Below, one piece after another: positions 43,303 to 52,204 of a stretch of DNA of 64,000 bases. Where the stretch lies: assembly GCF_006265175.1 (NCBI RefSeq), contig NZ_VDCQ01000007.1:1-64000 (forward strand), written 5' to 3'. This DNA is from Paenibacillus hemerocallicola (GTDB lineage: Bacteria > Bacillota > Bacilli > Paenibacillales > NBRC-103111). Under the pieces are notes generated by a model that saw only the letters and a list, made by a program, of their open reading frames with translations, ran no database searches and was not told the origin of the DNA. Position numbers and translations under genes: made by a program. Every line of letters begins with the position of its first letter. Position 1 is the stretch's first letter.

Positions 43303-44625
43303 TTACGGCTTGGCCGTCGCTGCCTCGATCGCCTGAATTTGTTTGTTGACCCGTTCGGCCGCTTCGCGAAGCGCCGTGTTCACGTCCTTATTGTCGAACA
43401 CGATGTCCTTTATGACGGTGTTGAATTCGCCGATCGCGTTTCCGTTATATTTGTTTACCGAGCCGGCCGGAGCGTATTTGTCCGGCTGGAACGCCTTGAC
43501 GTTTTTCCCGGCATACACCGGATTGTTCTGACCGAACGTTTGCCGGAGCGATTTGTTGCTCGAGGCAGTCAGGAACTTGCCCTCCTTCAGCCGCGCCGCC
43601 TGGTATTCCTCGCTCGTCAAATAAGCGATCGCTTCGAAAGCCTGGTCCTTGTGCGGACTCATCGACGTTACGAAAAAATAGGTCGGGTACGCCTGCGGCC
43701 CGACATCGGGCTTATCCTTGAACACCGGAAACGAAGCCAAATCCCAGTTCAGGTTCCCGAGCTCCTGAGGCGTATGCAGCGCGGTCAGGGCGAGGAACAT
43801 CGCCACCGTCCGGTCTTTGAAGAAACGATTCCGTTCGTGCGGCTCCGATATTTGCTTCGATTGGATGCCGGCAAAGCCGGGCAGCTTGTAGAACCGGATC
43901 AAATTATCGGCGAAAGCATTCCATCTCGGGTCAGTGTCGAACGTCGATTTTTTGGAATCCGTCAGCACGAGGGGAATCGAGAGCTGGTTCATCATCGCCA
44001 GATGGCCGTGGGACGATCCCAATCCGTAATAAGCCGCCCCGGCATCGGTGCGGGTAAGCGTTTTGCCGAGATCGTACAACTGATCCCAGGTCATGCCGTC
44101 CTTCGGATACGGGACGCCGAATTTATCGAAGATGTCCTTGTTGTAGTAGATCGCGGAAGGCGGCGTATAGACCGGCAGCCCGTACATCCCCTTCCCGCCG
44201 GCGAGCTGCTTCGCGATGTCCACCATCGTCGGCTCGAGCTGACCCAGATTGTATTGAAACGTTTTGAGCTGCGGAGTAATATCGTATTCCAGCTTGTTCT
44301 CGATCAAATGGGTCGGACTTGCTCCGATGGAAGCGAACAAAATGTCGATCGTCTGCCCCGCTGCCAGCAGCTCCGGAATTTTGCCGCCGGCCAAATAGTT
44401 GATCTTGATGTGCGGAAACTTGCTCATGATCGGCTGGCCGAACGTTTTCATGAACTCCTCCTCGGGCCAATCCGCCGGAAAAGGAAAGTAGACGGATAGA
44501 TCGACCGGATCCTTCGGAATCGGAGCCGGATCGTTCCCGGCTGCCGGAGCCTCCTTGCCCGTTCCGCATCCGGACAGAAGAAGAGCCGCGCCCAGCAGCG
44601 CTCCCGCCAATTGTTTGCTCGCCAT
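43303..44625 (-). CDS. extracellular solute-binding lipoprotein (orphan)
   Basis: A 440-aa lipoprotein. The signal peptide ends in the lipobox LLLSGC (Cys about residue 20). The mature part is a family-1 carbohydrate-binding protein: VDLSVYFPFPADWPEEEFMK, SAIYYNKDIFDKFGVPYP and GMTWDQLYDLGKTLTR. The start at 44625 is fixed by the signal peptide; the open frame continues upstream over the neighbouring gene without meaning. It lies at the end of the minus-strand cluster and is a paralogue of the binding protein at 46871. No permease gene lies in the cluster, so it must use a distant transporter or act as a surface receptor. Confidence 0.9.
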   Translation of the reverse strand: MASKQLAGALLGAALLLSGCGTGKEAPAAGNDPAPIPKDPVDLSVYFPFPADWPEEEFMKTFGQPIMSKFPHIKINYLAGGKIPELLAAGQTIDILFASIGASPTHLIENKLEYDITPQLKTFQYNLGQLEPTMVDIAKQLAGGKGMYGLPVYTPPSAIYYNKDIFDKFGVPYPKDGMTWDQLYDLGKTLTRTDAGAAYYGLGSSHGHLAMMNQLSIPLVLTDSKKSTFDTDPRWNAFADNLIRFYKLPGFAGIQSKQISEPHERNRFFKDRTVAMFLALTALHTPQELGNLNWDLASFPVFKDKPDVGPQAYPTYFFVTSMSPHKDQAFEAIAYLTSEEYQAARLKEGKFLTASSNKSLRQTFGQNNPVYAGKNVKAFQPDKYAPAGSVNKYNGNAIGEFNTVIKDIVFDNKDVNTALREAAERVNKQIQAIEAATAKP

Positions 44626-44659
44626 TGCGTATATCCCCCTTTTTGTTCGTACGGCAAAA

Positions 44660-46819
44660 CTACAGCCCCGCCTTCGCGAGACGCTCCTCCAATCGCTCGA
44701 GGCGCTCCCAGCATTGCTGAATCGAGCGGACGACCGGCGGAATAAACTCGTCGTACCCGAGCGTCTGCACATCCTCGCCGCCGCCGATCCGATGATCCTG
44801 ATACCCTCCGAAGTCGAAGCCCAGCTTGTCGCACAATGCCTTGACTTCCTGAGCGATGAACCAGTGGTGATACCGGGAACGCTTCTTCGAGCCGTCCTTC
44901 GGATATTCGGTCGTATTGCCGTTCGCATCGGTAACCCGGTAGTCGTCGCGCAAATCCCAGCGGCCGTCCACCGGGCGCAGGCCGAGAATAAACTCGATCC
45001 CGAGCGCCGTATCGCGGATATCCGCCTTATCGCGCTCGTCGGAACGGTTCTGGACGGTTCCGTATACATAAGTCGTCGTGCCGCTGTTGCCCAATTGAAC
45101 CTGATTGGAGCCGCTCACCGCCGCCTGATATCCGATAGCCGCGGAATTGGAATACGCTGTCGTGACATTGGTTGCCGGGTTATACGAACCGACCTGCGCT
45201 TGCGCGCCCAGCGCCACGCTGTAGCTGCCGTAAGCCTTGGCCTCGTGTCCGACGCTGGTGGAGCCCGTATAGGAATAAGGACCTCCCCCGCCAATATGCG
45301 GGCCGCTCATCGATCCGATCGCGACATTCCCGACGCTGCCGATATTGAAGCCGGCCATATACCCGATCGCCACATTGTAGCTGCCATCCTTGTTTCGCTC
45401 CAGCGATTTCCAGCCCCACGCGGAATTATAGCTGCCGGTTATGTTAAAAGCGGCCGAGCGAAATCCGCCGATCGTGTTCGCGATCCCGCAAACGTTGGTA
45501 GTCAACGTTTTGTAGCCGATCGAAGTGTTCTCCATCCCCTTCTGGCCGAACTTCTGCGCGCTGTAGCCGATCGCCGTGTTGCCGGATCCTTCGCAGAACT
45601 GCATCGCCATGTCGCCGACTGCGGTGTTTTCGTCTCCGTCGATCGTGCTCGCCAACGTCCGGGCGCCGATCGCTACATTGTGCGCCCCCTCCGACGTCGT
45701 TTTGCCGTCGCCGTTAATGAGTTGAAGCGTCTGGTGATCTCCGAGACCGACAGTACCGTAGTTGCCGTTCGATATTTTGACGCCCCATTGGTCCAGCAGC
45801 GTGGAATCGTCGTGACCGACTAGGCCCAGGCCGGAAACGAGCGGCTTGGCGATTTTGATCAGCTCGACGCTGAGAATTTCTCCGCGCCAAGTCGAATGGG
45901 TCCCGGTGGATATTTCCAGGGTGACGTTGCCCGACTGGTTCGCTCCGTCTACCGTATTATTCGTCAGCCAGGCGTAAGACCAGACGGAGGCGCTGATCGG
46001 CCTGAGCTGCTCGGCTCCGGTGCCGTTCGGCATAACGGCTGCGGACATGTATGCGCCCGCCACCGTCACGCCGTTTTCCTGATACAGCTTCTCGGGACCG
46101 TACAAGTCTTTGTTGCCCAGCCGGAAATTGATGACGCCGTCCGCTGCTGTGATCAATTTTACGCGCAGCAGGTACACGGTACGGCGTTCCGCGAAAACGG
46201 TCGTTTTGGCGCTGGATGCGCCGGCAACAAGGTGCGTGATCCGGTCGGGCCCGGCGGCTGCGGCAAATCCGCCGAGCGTCCAGCCCGCGGCAGAGCTGGC
46301 GAACGTCGGGTTCGCCACCTTGTTGTCCGTGCCGATATCGGCAAAGTCGGATCGCGTAAGCGAATAAGCGCCGGCGGGAAGTATACGTCCGCCAATGAGC
46401 GAATCCGACGGCACGATAAACGGTCCGCTGCCCAAATGTCCGCGCATCGCCGCATAAGCGGCCGTATCGTCGGCTATGCCGTCGCACTGCGCCCCGAAAT
46501 CTTTCAAGCTGACCGTATCGCGCAAAGCTTCGCCGACTGTTCGCTCCGGCGATTCGCCGGAGCGGCGGAAGGCGACGCAATCGGCGTCCAGGATAGGCTC
46601 CTCGCAGCCCGTGATTCGTTTCAGCTTGTATACCTCCCCCGTAACCGTCGTCGCTCCGTTCAAACCGCCGGCCAAGCTTTCGTGGATCAGCCCTCCGGAT
46701 ACGACTGCAACGCCCGCCATGCCGATAGACGTCAGCAAACTTCTGCGGCTTATTTTTGCTCCCGATTCTTCATCCGTCCGCTCGATAGGTCCATTCCCGG
46801 TTTCCTTGTTGGTATCCAT
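44660..46819 (-). CDS. Tat-exported adhesin-like protein with C-terminal S74 chaperone
   Basis: 719 aa. Residues 24-29 (SRRSLL) followed by a hydrophobic stretch form a twin-arginine export signal. Residues about 100-125 (VSLKDFGAQCDGIADDTAAY) resemble the start of pectate-lyase-3-type tail proteins. Residues about 345-580 consist of YadA/Hia-head-like repeats (NVAIGARTL, NTAIGYSAQ, NTSIGYKTL, NVAIGYMAG). Residues 593-719 form a peptidase S74 (intramolecular chaperone of endosialidase) domain: SDERDKADI at the expected self-cleavage site, then YHHWFIAQEVKALCDKLG and a C-terminal coiled coil. S74 domains trimerise and cleave themselves off phage tail spikes. Here the gene sits between two binding-protein genes rather than in a prophage, pointing to a secreted trimeric fibre. 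GGGAGG precedes the ATG. Confidence 0.85.
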   Translation of the reverse strand: MDTNKETGNGPIERTDEESGAKISRRSLLTSIGMAGVAVVSGGLIHESLAGGLNGATTVTGEVYKLKRITGCEEPILDADCVAFRRSGESPERTVGEALRDTVSLKDFGAQCDGIADDTAAYAAMRGHLGSGPFIVPSDSLIGGRILPAGAYSLTRSDFADIGTDNKVANPTFASSAAGWTLGGFAAAAGPDRITHLVAGASSAKTTVFAERRTVYLLRVKLITAADGVINFRLGNKDLYGPEKLYQENGVTVAGAYMSAAVMPNGTGAEQLRPISASVWSYAWLTNNTVDGANQSGNVTLEISTGTHSTWRGEILSVELIKIAKPLVSGLGLVGHDDSTLLDQWGVKISNGNYGTVGLGDHQTLQLINGDGKTTSEGAHNVAIGARTLASTIDGDENTAVGDMAMQFCEGSGNTAIGYSAQKFGQKGMENTSIGYKTLTTNVCGIANTIGGFRSAAFNITGSYNSAWGWKSLERNKDGSYNVAIGYMAGFNIGSVGNVAIGSMSGPHIGGGGPYSYTGSTSVGHEAKAYGSYSVALGAQAQVGSYNPATNVTTAYSNSAAIGYQAAVSGSNQVQLGNSGTTTYVYGTVQNRSDERDKADIRDTALGIEFILGLRPVDGRWDLRDDYRVTDANGNTTEYPKDGSKKRSRYHHWFIAQEVKALCDKLGFDFGGYQDHRIGGGEDVQTLGYDEFIPPVVRSIQQCWERLERLEERLAKAGL

Positions 46820-46870
46820 ACGAATCCTCCCTTTAAATTGTATTAGGGGAAGCTGTGCGGCGGCTGCGCG

Positions 46871-48202
46871 TTACTTCGTGCTGATGCTTTGCTCGATCGC
46901 TTTGTCCGTACGTTCAACCGCTTCCCTGAAAGACGTGTTCCGATCTTTCGTCCCGAGAGCCGATTGGACGTAAACGCCGACAAGCTGCCCGGCCGCCGTC
47001 GGCGCATACCGGGAGTACGGCGATTTCTCCGCATACTTGTCCGGGATCAGCGCCTTAACGTTTTTCCCGCTCAGATCGGGCAAGGAGGAGCCGAACGTGC
47101 CCAAGCCGGATTTGTCCTTCAGGATCGTAATCGAGCCCTCCTTGAATAGCTCGGTTTGAACGTGTACCGAGGTCATCTCGGCAGCCGCCAAAAAAGCCGC
47201 CTCCCGGTTGCCGCTGGTAGAGGTGACGTACCACATAATGATTTCCGGCTGCGGCCCGACCCCCGGGAGATCCTTGAAGGTCGGATACGAAACGGCAGCC
47301 CAGTTGACCGTATCCCCCGTGCTCGCTCTCGGAAAATCCGTAGTCATCATCGTGACCATGGCCAGCGTCTGCTCTTTGCGGAACATATCCCTCGCCTTGT
47401 TGTTGTTGATCGTATCGCTCTGCGGGCTGTATTCCGGTATCGTTAAAGGCCGGATCAATTGATCCAAATATTGTTTCATCCGATCGTTGTCAAATACGGC
47501 TTTATTCGTCAGCGGATCTACAAGCGGCATGGAGAACGGATTGAACCGGAACGAATTGTTGATCGCGCCGTCCGCGTAGCCCCTGTACACGACTCCGCCG
47601 TCTGATCTCGTCAATTTCCTGGACAGGTCGTACAACTGATCCCAGGTCATCCGGTCCGTCGCGTAAGGAACCCCGAACTTGTCGAACAAGCTTTTGTTGT
47701 AATACAATGCAAGCGTTTGCAACTGTGTCGGAAGAGCAGGTATTTTGCCCCCGTTATATGTCTTGATATAATTGGCGACGGCCGGTTCTACCTTGTCGAG
47801 ATCGTATCCGTACAGCTTGATCAGATCGGACGCGTCCGAGTCCAGATTGAATTGCTTCAGTAAGTAAAGCTCGGTCTCCGTGGCATATACGAGATCGATC
47901 TTCGTCCCGGAGGCGACCAGTTCCTCCAGCGTTCCGTTCGACCGGTTGAGCACCTTGAACGTCAGATTCGGGTATTTCTTGACGACATATTTTCCTTCGG
48001 TTTCCATGAACAGCTGCTGCGTCATGCCCCAAGGGTGGTAAAGCGTCAGCTCCGTCGGCTTGTCGATGGCCGGAGTTTTTGCGGTCGAACGATCGGATGG
48101 AGCATCCTCCTTATCCGTCGCCGTCGTTCCGGCGCTGCAGGCGGCTATCGGCATCGACACGGCAAGCCATAACAAAAGCGCTTTCATTTGTTTGCCCGGC
48201 AT
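46871..48202 (-). CDS. extracellular solute-binding lipoprotein (orphan)
   Basis: A 443-aa lipoprotein with lipobox PIAAC (Cys about residue 22) and a family-1 solute-binding fold (TELTLYHPWGMTQQLFMETE, LALYYNKSLFDKFGVPYATD, MTWDQLYDLSRKLTRSDGGV). It shares these segments with the protein at 43303, so the two are paralogues flanking the S74 fibre gene. It is co-directional with the ceramidase-like gene 30 bp upstream. No permease or ATPase gene accompanies it. Confidence 0.9.
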   Translation of the reverse strand: MPGKQMKALLLWLAVSMPIAACSAGTTATDKEDAPSDRSTAKTPAIDKPTELTLYHPWGMTQQLFMETEGKYVVKKYPNLTFKVLNRSNGTLEELVASGTKIDLVYATETELYLLKQFNLDSDASDLIKLYGYDLDKVEPAVANYIKTYNGGKIPALPTQLQTLALYYNKSLFDKFGVPYATDRMTWDQLYDLSRKLTRSDGGVVYRGYADGAINNSFRFNPFSMPLVDPLTNKAVFDNDRMKQYLDQLIRPLTIPEYSPQSDTINNNKARDMFRKEQTLAMVTMMTTDFPRASTGDTVNWAAVSYPTFKDLPGVGPQPEIIMWYVTSTSGNREAAFLAAAEMTSVHVQTELFKEGSITILKDKSGLGTFGSSLPDLSGKNVKALIPDKYAEKSPYSRYAPTAAGQLVGVYVQSALGTKDRNTSFREAVERTDKAIEQSISTK

Positions 48203-48232
48203 TCATGAAACGCCCCCTTGTTCGGTGGTATA

Positions 48233-49444
48233 TTACTTCGAAGCGGCAACAGGCCGGTACTCGTGCAAATGCCTCAGCAGCTCCGCCGTTTGATCGGTAA
48301 ACATCTCGCAAGCCCGGTCCGAGTACGGGGTCGTGTTGACTTCGTATCCGACCAGCCCGTCGTGAAACGCGGCCAGCGTCGGCAAATAACCGCTGTACCC
48401 GTTGGCGAGACCGGACAAGAGCGTGTACGGAAAAGGGGATTCGCGCGCAATCGGTCCGACGAAGCCATTGAATATTTCTCCGGATACGGATATCAGCACC
48501 GCCTGCCCAATCCTCAAACCGTGCAGCGTCATGCTGCAGGAAGGCATATAATAGCCTTCGCGGGTCGGCAATCGGACTGTCTTCTCGGCGCTTCGAAGAG
48601 GCAGTCCGCCGATTGCGGACAAGCTGGGGATGGTCCTTACGATGTCTCCGAACAATCGGTGCCCCATCGCTCGGACGTGCGGATAAGTATCTTCCTTCTC
48701 CGTTCTATAATGGTCTACCGGACCGACGTCGCCGCAAAAGCCTTGAATAAACAGCGAAACGAATCCGCCGCCGTACCGCTCCTCCAGCTCGTTCATCGCC
48801 AGTCCGACAAACTCGCCCGATACTCGCCCGAACGTGTTCATAAGCAGCGTCGGGTGAACGGCGCAGTTCACCATCGCCCCAAGCGGTTCGCTCTCCTCCG
48901 TTTCGAACACCAGCACGTGCAAGGAGCGGTCGATCGCGAGCGAATCGTTATGCTGCAGAAAGGGCCGCCGATTGACCGAGACGGTGCATTTCCCCGTGGC
49001 GGCCTTCACACGAACGGGCCTTAGCTCTTGCAACATTTCTTTGATTTTGGCGGTTATTCTCGACGTATATTTGCGGTTGAAATAGGTGGGAGCGCTGTGC
49101 GTATGGGTCGCTATGACCGTAACGGACGATTCCTCGGCCCCTGCTGCTTTCCCCCACGCCGCTCTCGTTCCTTCGGCGAACGAGGCCGGAAAATAGTTGA
49201 ACCTGGCCGCATCCCTCGGGTTCACGGCGAGAAACGGAACCTCGCACGTCACGCAACTGTCGGTGCTGATTACGATTTGTCTGGAAAGACCGTCGTCGAG
49301 CACGACGATTCTCGCATAAATGTCGTCGAGAATGTCCCTGGCGGGATCGGCGATATTCGCGGTCGTATCGTACCCTTGCAGCGGCGAGTGCTCCTCGGGC
49401 GTAATTTTCACTTTACCGAACGCCGCTCTTAGCCTGCTCGTCAT
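48233..49444 (-). CDS. neutral/alkaline ceramidase N-terminal-domain protein
   Basis: 403 aa, only the catalytic-domain length; full neutral ceramidases are about 650-780 aa with an Ig-like tail. Zinc-ligand segments are conserved: ATHTHSAPT (His114, His116) and NCAVHPTLL (His197). The amidase hexapeptide reads GDVGP (residues 238-242), with Gly241 where the family has the nucleophilic Ser of GDVSP. It has no signal peptide. The ATG at 49444 is preferred over the GTG at 49453 because AGAGAGG is then 8 nt upstream, and because it gives the same length as the paralogue at 50756. It probably hydrolyses or binds an amide or ester in a non-canonical way. Confidence 0.85.
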   Translation of the reverse strand: MTSRLRAAFGKVKITPEEHSPLQGYDTTANIADPARDILDDIYARIVVLDDGLSRQIVISTDSCVTCEVPFLAVNPRDAARFNYFPASFAEGTRAAWGKAAGAEESSVTVIATHTHSAPTYFNRKYTSRITAKIKEMLQELRPVRVKAATGKCTVSVNRRPFLQHNDSLAIDRSLHVLVFETEESEPLGAMVNCAVHPTLLMNTFGRVSGEFVGLAMNELEERYGGGFVSLFIQGFCGDVGPVDHYRTEKEDTYPHVRAMGHRLFGDIVRTIPSLSAIGGLPLRSAEKTVRLPTREGYYMPSCSMTLHGLRIGQAVLISVSGEIFNGFVGPIARESPFPYTLLSGLANGYSGYLPTLAAFHDGLVGYEVNTTPYSDRACEMFTDQTAELLRHLHEYRPVAASK

Positions 49445-49477
49445 TTCGTTCACCTCTCTCGAATCGGATCGACTCTC

Positions 49478-50734
49478 TCATAGGGAGGCCGCCGTTTTGC
49501 GAATCGCCCGAATGACGTCGTCGCAGTCTTCCTCCGACATATGCTGGTGCAGACCGATCGTAATGGCCCGACCCAGCCAGTCGAGCGTAATCGGACACAT
49601 CTCCGGAGAATATTGCACGTTTCCTTTGTAGCTCGCGCAGTTCCACGGCGTATCCCGCTCGGATGCTCCCCGCTTCTCCATCACATATGTCCAATTTTTG
49701 TAAATGTGGCGGTCGGCGAAGCCGTTATTGCCGATCGTACCGTTCGGAATGCCTTCCCGCGACAGCAAATGCGAAAACTGCATTGCCTCGTCGGCCGTAG
49801 GCAAATAAAAGACCAGGCTGTACGACACGTCGCCCTGCGGGTCGGGAATCGCCTGAAGCCGGATTTGCGGCAAATCGAGAATTGCTGCCGTAATGGTCGC
49901 TTTGATCCGCCGCAGCTTGGAGACAATCGTATCGATCCGCCCCGACTGGGCTAGCGCGAGCGCAGCATTGATCTCGCTCAGCCGGTAGTTTTCCCCGGCA
50001 AACGGCGGCTGAACGTTATCCGCATTCATGTCCCAATAGACGAAGGCGGAGTCGTGGTAAATGTTCGCCCGCGCGTATAACGTGTCGTCGTTCGTGACGA
50101 CCAAGCCGCCTTCCCCCGCCGTAACGAGCTTGTATTGCTGGAAGCTGAAGCAGCCCGCGCGGCCGAACGATCCGAGCGGCCGGCCTTTGTAGGAGCCCCC
50201 GTTCGCTTGCGCCACATCCTCGATGACGAGGATGCCGCGTCGCCCGGCGATTTCCATAATCTCGTCCATGCGGCATGGTACGCCGCGCATGTGAACGGGA
50301 ATGACCGCCTTCGTGTACGGCGTAATCGCCGCCTCGAACGACTGCGGGTCCATCGTCAGCGAATCGTCCGCTTCCACGATGACCGGTACCGCCCTTGCGA
50401 TCAGTACGGCCGCCGCCGTGGCAATATACGTGTAAGCAGGCACGATCACCTCGTCCCCGGGCCCGACTCCCGCCCCGATCAGAGCGGATACTAGCGCGGA
50501 AGTTCCGGAGTTGACGGCCAGCGCGTGCTTCGCGCCGGTACGCCCCCTGTACAGCCGCTCCAGCCGGTACGCCTCGGATTGCTCCTTGTCGGAGCCGAGA
50601 AAGCGGAACACCCGCTTCTTCTCCAACACGCCGAGCACGAGTTCCTTCTCTGCTTCCCCGAACTCCTCGGTGCTGAGCATTCCGAATTTCCATGGTTTCG
50701 TGCGGACGGGCTTATGTTCGGTTTCTGATTGCAT
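49478..50734 (-). CDS. DegT/DnrJ/EryC1/StrS-family PLP aminotransferase
   Basis: A 418-aa sugar aminotransferase-fold protein. NSGTSALVSALIGAGVGPGD binds the phosphate of PLP, VIEDVAQANGGSYKG carries the Asp contacting the pyridine nitrogen, and CFSFQQYKLVTAGEGG carries the Schiff-base Lys (about residue 202). YRLSEINAALALAQ is the typical mid-domain motif. The family transaminates keto-sugars attached to nucleotides. It sits between the two ceramidase-like genes (gaps 21 and 33 bp), so an amino-sugar or amino-cyclitol is the likely common substrate theme. Confidence 0.92.
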   Translation of the reverse strand: MQSETEHKPVRTKPWKFGMLSTEEFGEAEKELVLGVLEKKRVFRFLGSDKEQSEAYRLERLYRGRTGAKHALAVNSGTSALVSALIGAGVGPGDEVIVPAYTYIATAAAVLIARAVPVIVEADDSLTMDPQSFEAAITPYTKAVIPVHMRGVPCRMDEIMEIAGRRGILVIEDVAQANGGSYKGRPLGSFGRAGCFSFQQYKLVTAGEGGLVVTNDDTLYARANIYHDSAFVYWDMNADNVQPPFAGENYRLSEINAALALAQSGRIDTIVSKLRRIKATITAAILDLPQIRLQAIPDPQGDVSYSLVFYLPTADEAMQFSHLLSREGIPNGTIGNNGFADRHIYKNWTYVMEKRGASERDTPWNCASYKGNVQYSPEMCPITLDWLGRAITIGLHQHMSEEDCDDVIRAIRKTAASL

Positions 50735-50755
50735 AATCGGATAAGGCCCCTTTCC

Positions 50756-51967
50756 CTATAAGTCTGATATGTGCAGGCGCAGCTCGCCGAGCAATTGCCC
50801 GGCCGCTTGGACGAATGCGGGCGCCGCTTCCGCGTCATATGGCGTCGTATTCATCTCATACCCGCCAAGTCCGTCGCGAAACGCCTCGGCAGTCGGCAAA
50901 TAACCGGTATACCCGTTGGAAATCCCCGCGAATAACGTGTATGTCGCACAAGAGCGCGGGCGAAGAATGTCGACGTATCCGTTAAATACTTCGCAAGATG
51001 CGGAGACGAGCAGCAGCTCTCCGATCCGGAGACCGTACAGCGTTACGGGAATAACCGGCTTGAAATAGCCGGCCCGCGTCGGCAAGTCGACTTTCCGCTC
51101 CGCGCTTGCCAGCGGCAGCGCCGCGATCGTCGGCGTTTGTCGGGCAGCGGCTGCGATCGCCGCGATTTCCATATACAGCTCATGACCGAGCCGTCGAACC
51201 CACGGGTAAGTGTCGCCGGGTTCGTTCCGGTAATGGCCGTACGGCCCGACATCGCCCGAGAACCCTTGGATGAACAGCGCCGCGAAGCCGTCTCCGCACT
51301 CCCGCTCCCATTCTTTCACGGCGAGCCCGACGAATTCGGCGGAAATCCGGTTCATCGGATTCAGAAGCAGCGTCGGGTGTACGGCACAATTGACGATGCT
51401 TCCGACGGAGCCGCCTCCCTCGTCCTCGAACACGATGACGTGAAGCGACCTGTCGATCGGCAGCTCGTCATTGTGCTGCAGACGCGGCCGCCTGTTGACC
51501 GAAACCGCGGTTTCCCCGGCTGCCGCCCGTACCCTCAGCGGCCGCAATTCGCTCGCCGCCTCCCGAATCGCCTGCTCTATTCTCGCCGTATATTTCGGGC
51601 CGAAATGCTCGGGGGCGCTATGCGTATGGGTGGCGTGAACGGATACCGACTGCTCCCCGACGCCCGCTGCCATCCCCCAATTCCGTCTCGTGCCCTCGGG
51701 GAACGTCTGCAGCAGGTGACGGTAAATCGGCGCCTTGCCTGAAGGGTCGGCTGCCTGAAATGCGGATTCGTTTGCCAAGCAGCAGTCCACGCTGATAATG
51801 ACATTGCGCCGCTTTCCGTCATCAAGCACGACAACGCGCGCATACAAATCGTCCAAAATATCCGTCTCCGGATCGGCGATGTGGACGTTCGGATCGTAGC
51901 CCTGCAAAGGCGCAATTTCATCGGGAGTCATGAGCACTTTGCGAAATGCTCCCCTCAGCTGTTGCAA
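50756..51967 (-). CDS. neutral/alkaline ceramidase N-terminal-domain protein, second copy
   Basis: 403 aa, paralogue of the protein at 48233. It keeps HATHTHSAPEH and NCAVHPTLLL metal segments and again has GDVGP in place of GDVSP. I place the start at the TTG at 51967, where GGAG lies 8 nt upstream; this gives exactly the paralogue's length and N-terminus (LQQLRGAFRKVLMTPDEIAP versus TSRLRAAFGKVKITPEEHSP). It is the first gene of the six-gene minus-strand cluster. Confidence 0.85.
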   Translation of the reverse strand: MQQLRGAFRKVLMTPDEIAPLQGYDPNVHIADPETDILDDLYARVVVLDDGKRRNVIISVDCCLANESAFQAADPSGKAPIYRHLLQTFPEGTRRNWGMAAGVGEQSVSVHATHTHSAPEHFGPKYTARIEQAIREAASELRPLRVRAAAGETAVSVNRRPRLQHNDELPIDRSLHVIVFEDEGGGSVGSIVNCAVHPTLLLNPMNRISAEFVGLAVKEWERECGDGFAALFIQGFSGDVGPYGHYRNEPGDTYPWVRRLGHELYMEIAAIAAAARQTPTIAALPLASAERKVDLPTRAGYFKPVIPVTLYGLRIGELLLVSASCEVFNGYVDILRPRSCATYTLFAGISNGYTGYLPTAEAFRDGLGGYEMNTTPYDAEAAPAFVQAAGQLLGELRLHISDL

Positions 51968-52055
51968 TGCGATCGCTCCTTTCGTTGCCGAGCGCTGCGG
52001 CTCGCCCAATTTAAATCACCACGGAAATTAATCAAGGGTAATCCCCTTTAAATAA

Positions 52056-52068
52056 TTTACTAAGTAAA
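52056..52068. promoter_or_regulatory. candidate operator of the ceramidase-like cluster
   Basis: TTTACTAAGTAAA is a perfect palindrome with a single central base, in an A/T-rich stretch 89-101 bp upstream of the first gene of the cluster (start 51967). T/A-rich palindromes of this kind are typical ROK-regulator targets; the ROK gene at 52651 is next door. The link is inferred. Confidence 0.45.
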
Positions 52069-52204
52069 ATATATAACAACAATACCGTTTTGTAAATAAG
52101 TTCTTTTCTATCCTATATGTTGAACTAAAGGTTCTAACGTTCATTCCCCTCTTCCCTTGCATGGGGATACTCTTAGTTGGTTCTTTGTTCACCGTATACA
52201 GCAT

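Noticed and set aside
44625-45069. N-terminal extension of the binding protein at 43303
   Set aside because: The extra residues are out-of-frame sequence of the S74 gene; the lipoprotein signal peptide begins at 44625.
43303-51967. Interpretation of the S74 gene as part of a prophage
   Set aside because: No terminase, capsid, tail, integrase or lysis genes are nearby; the neighbours are metabolic genes and lipoproteins on one strand.
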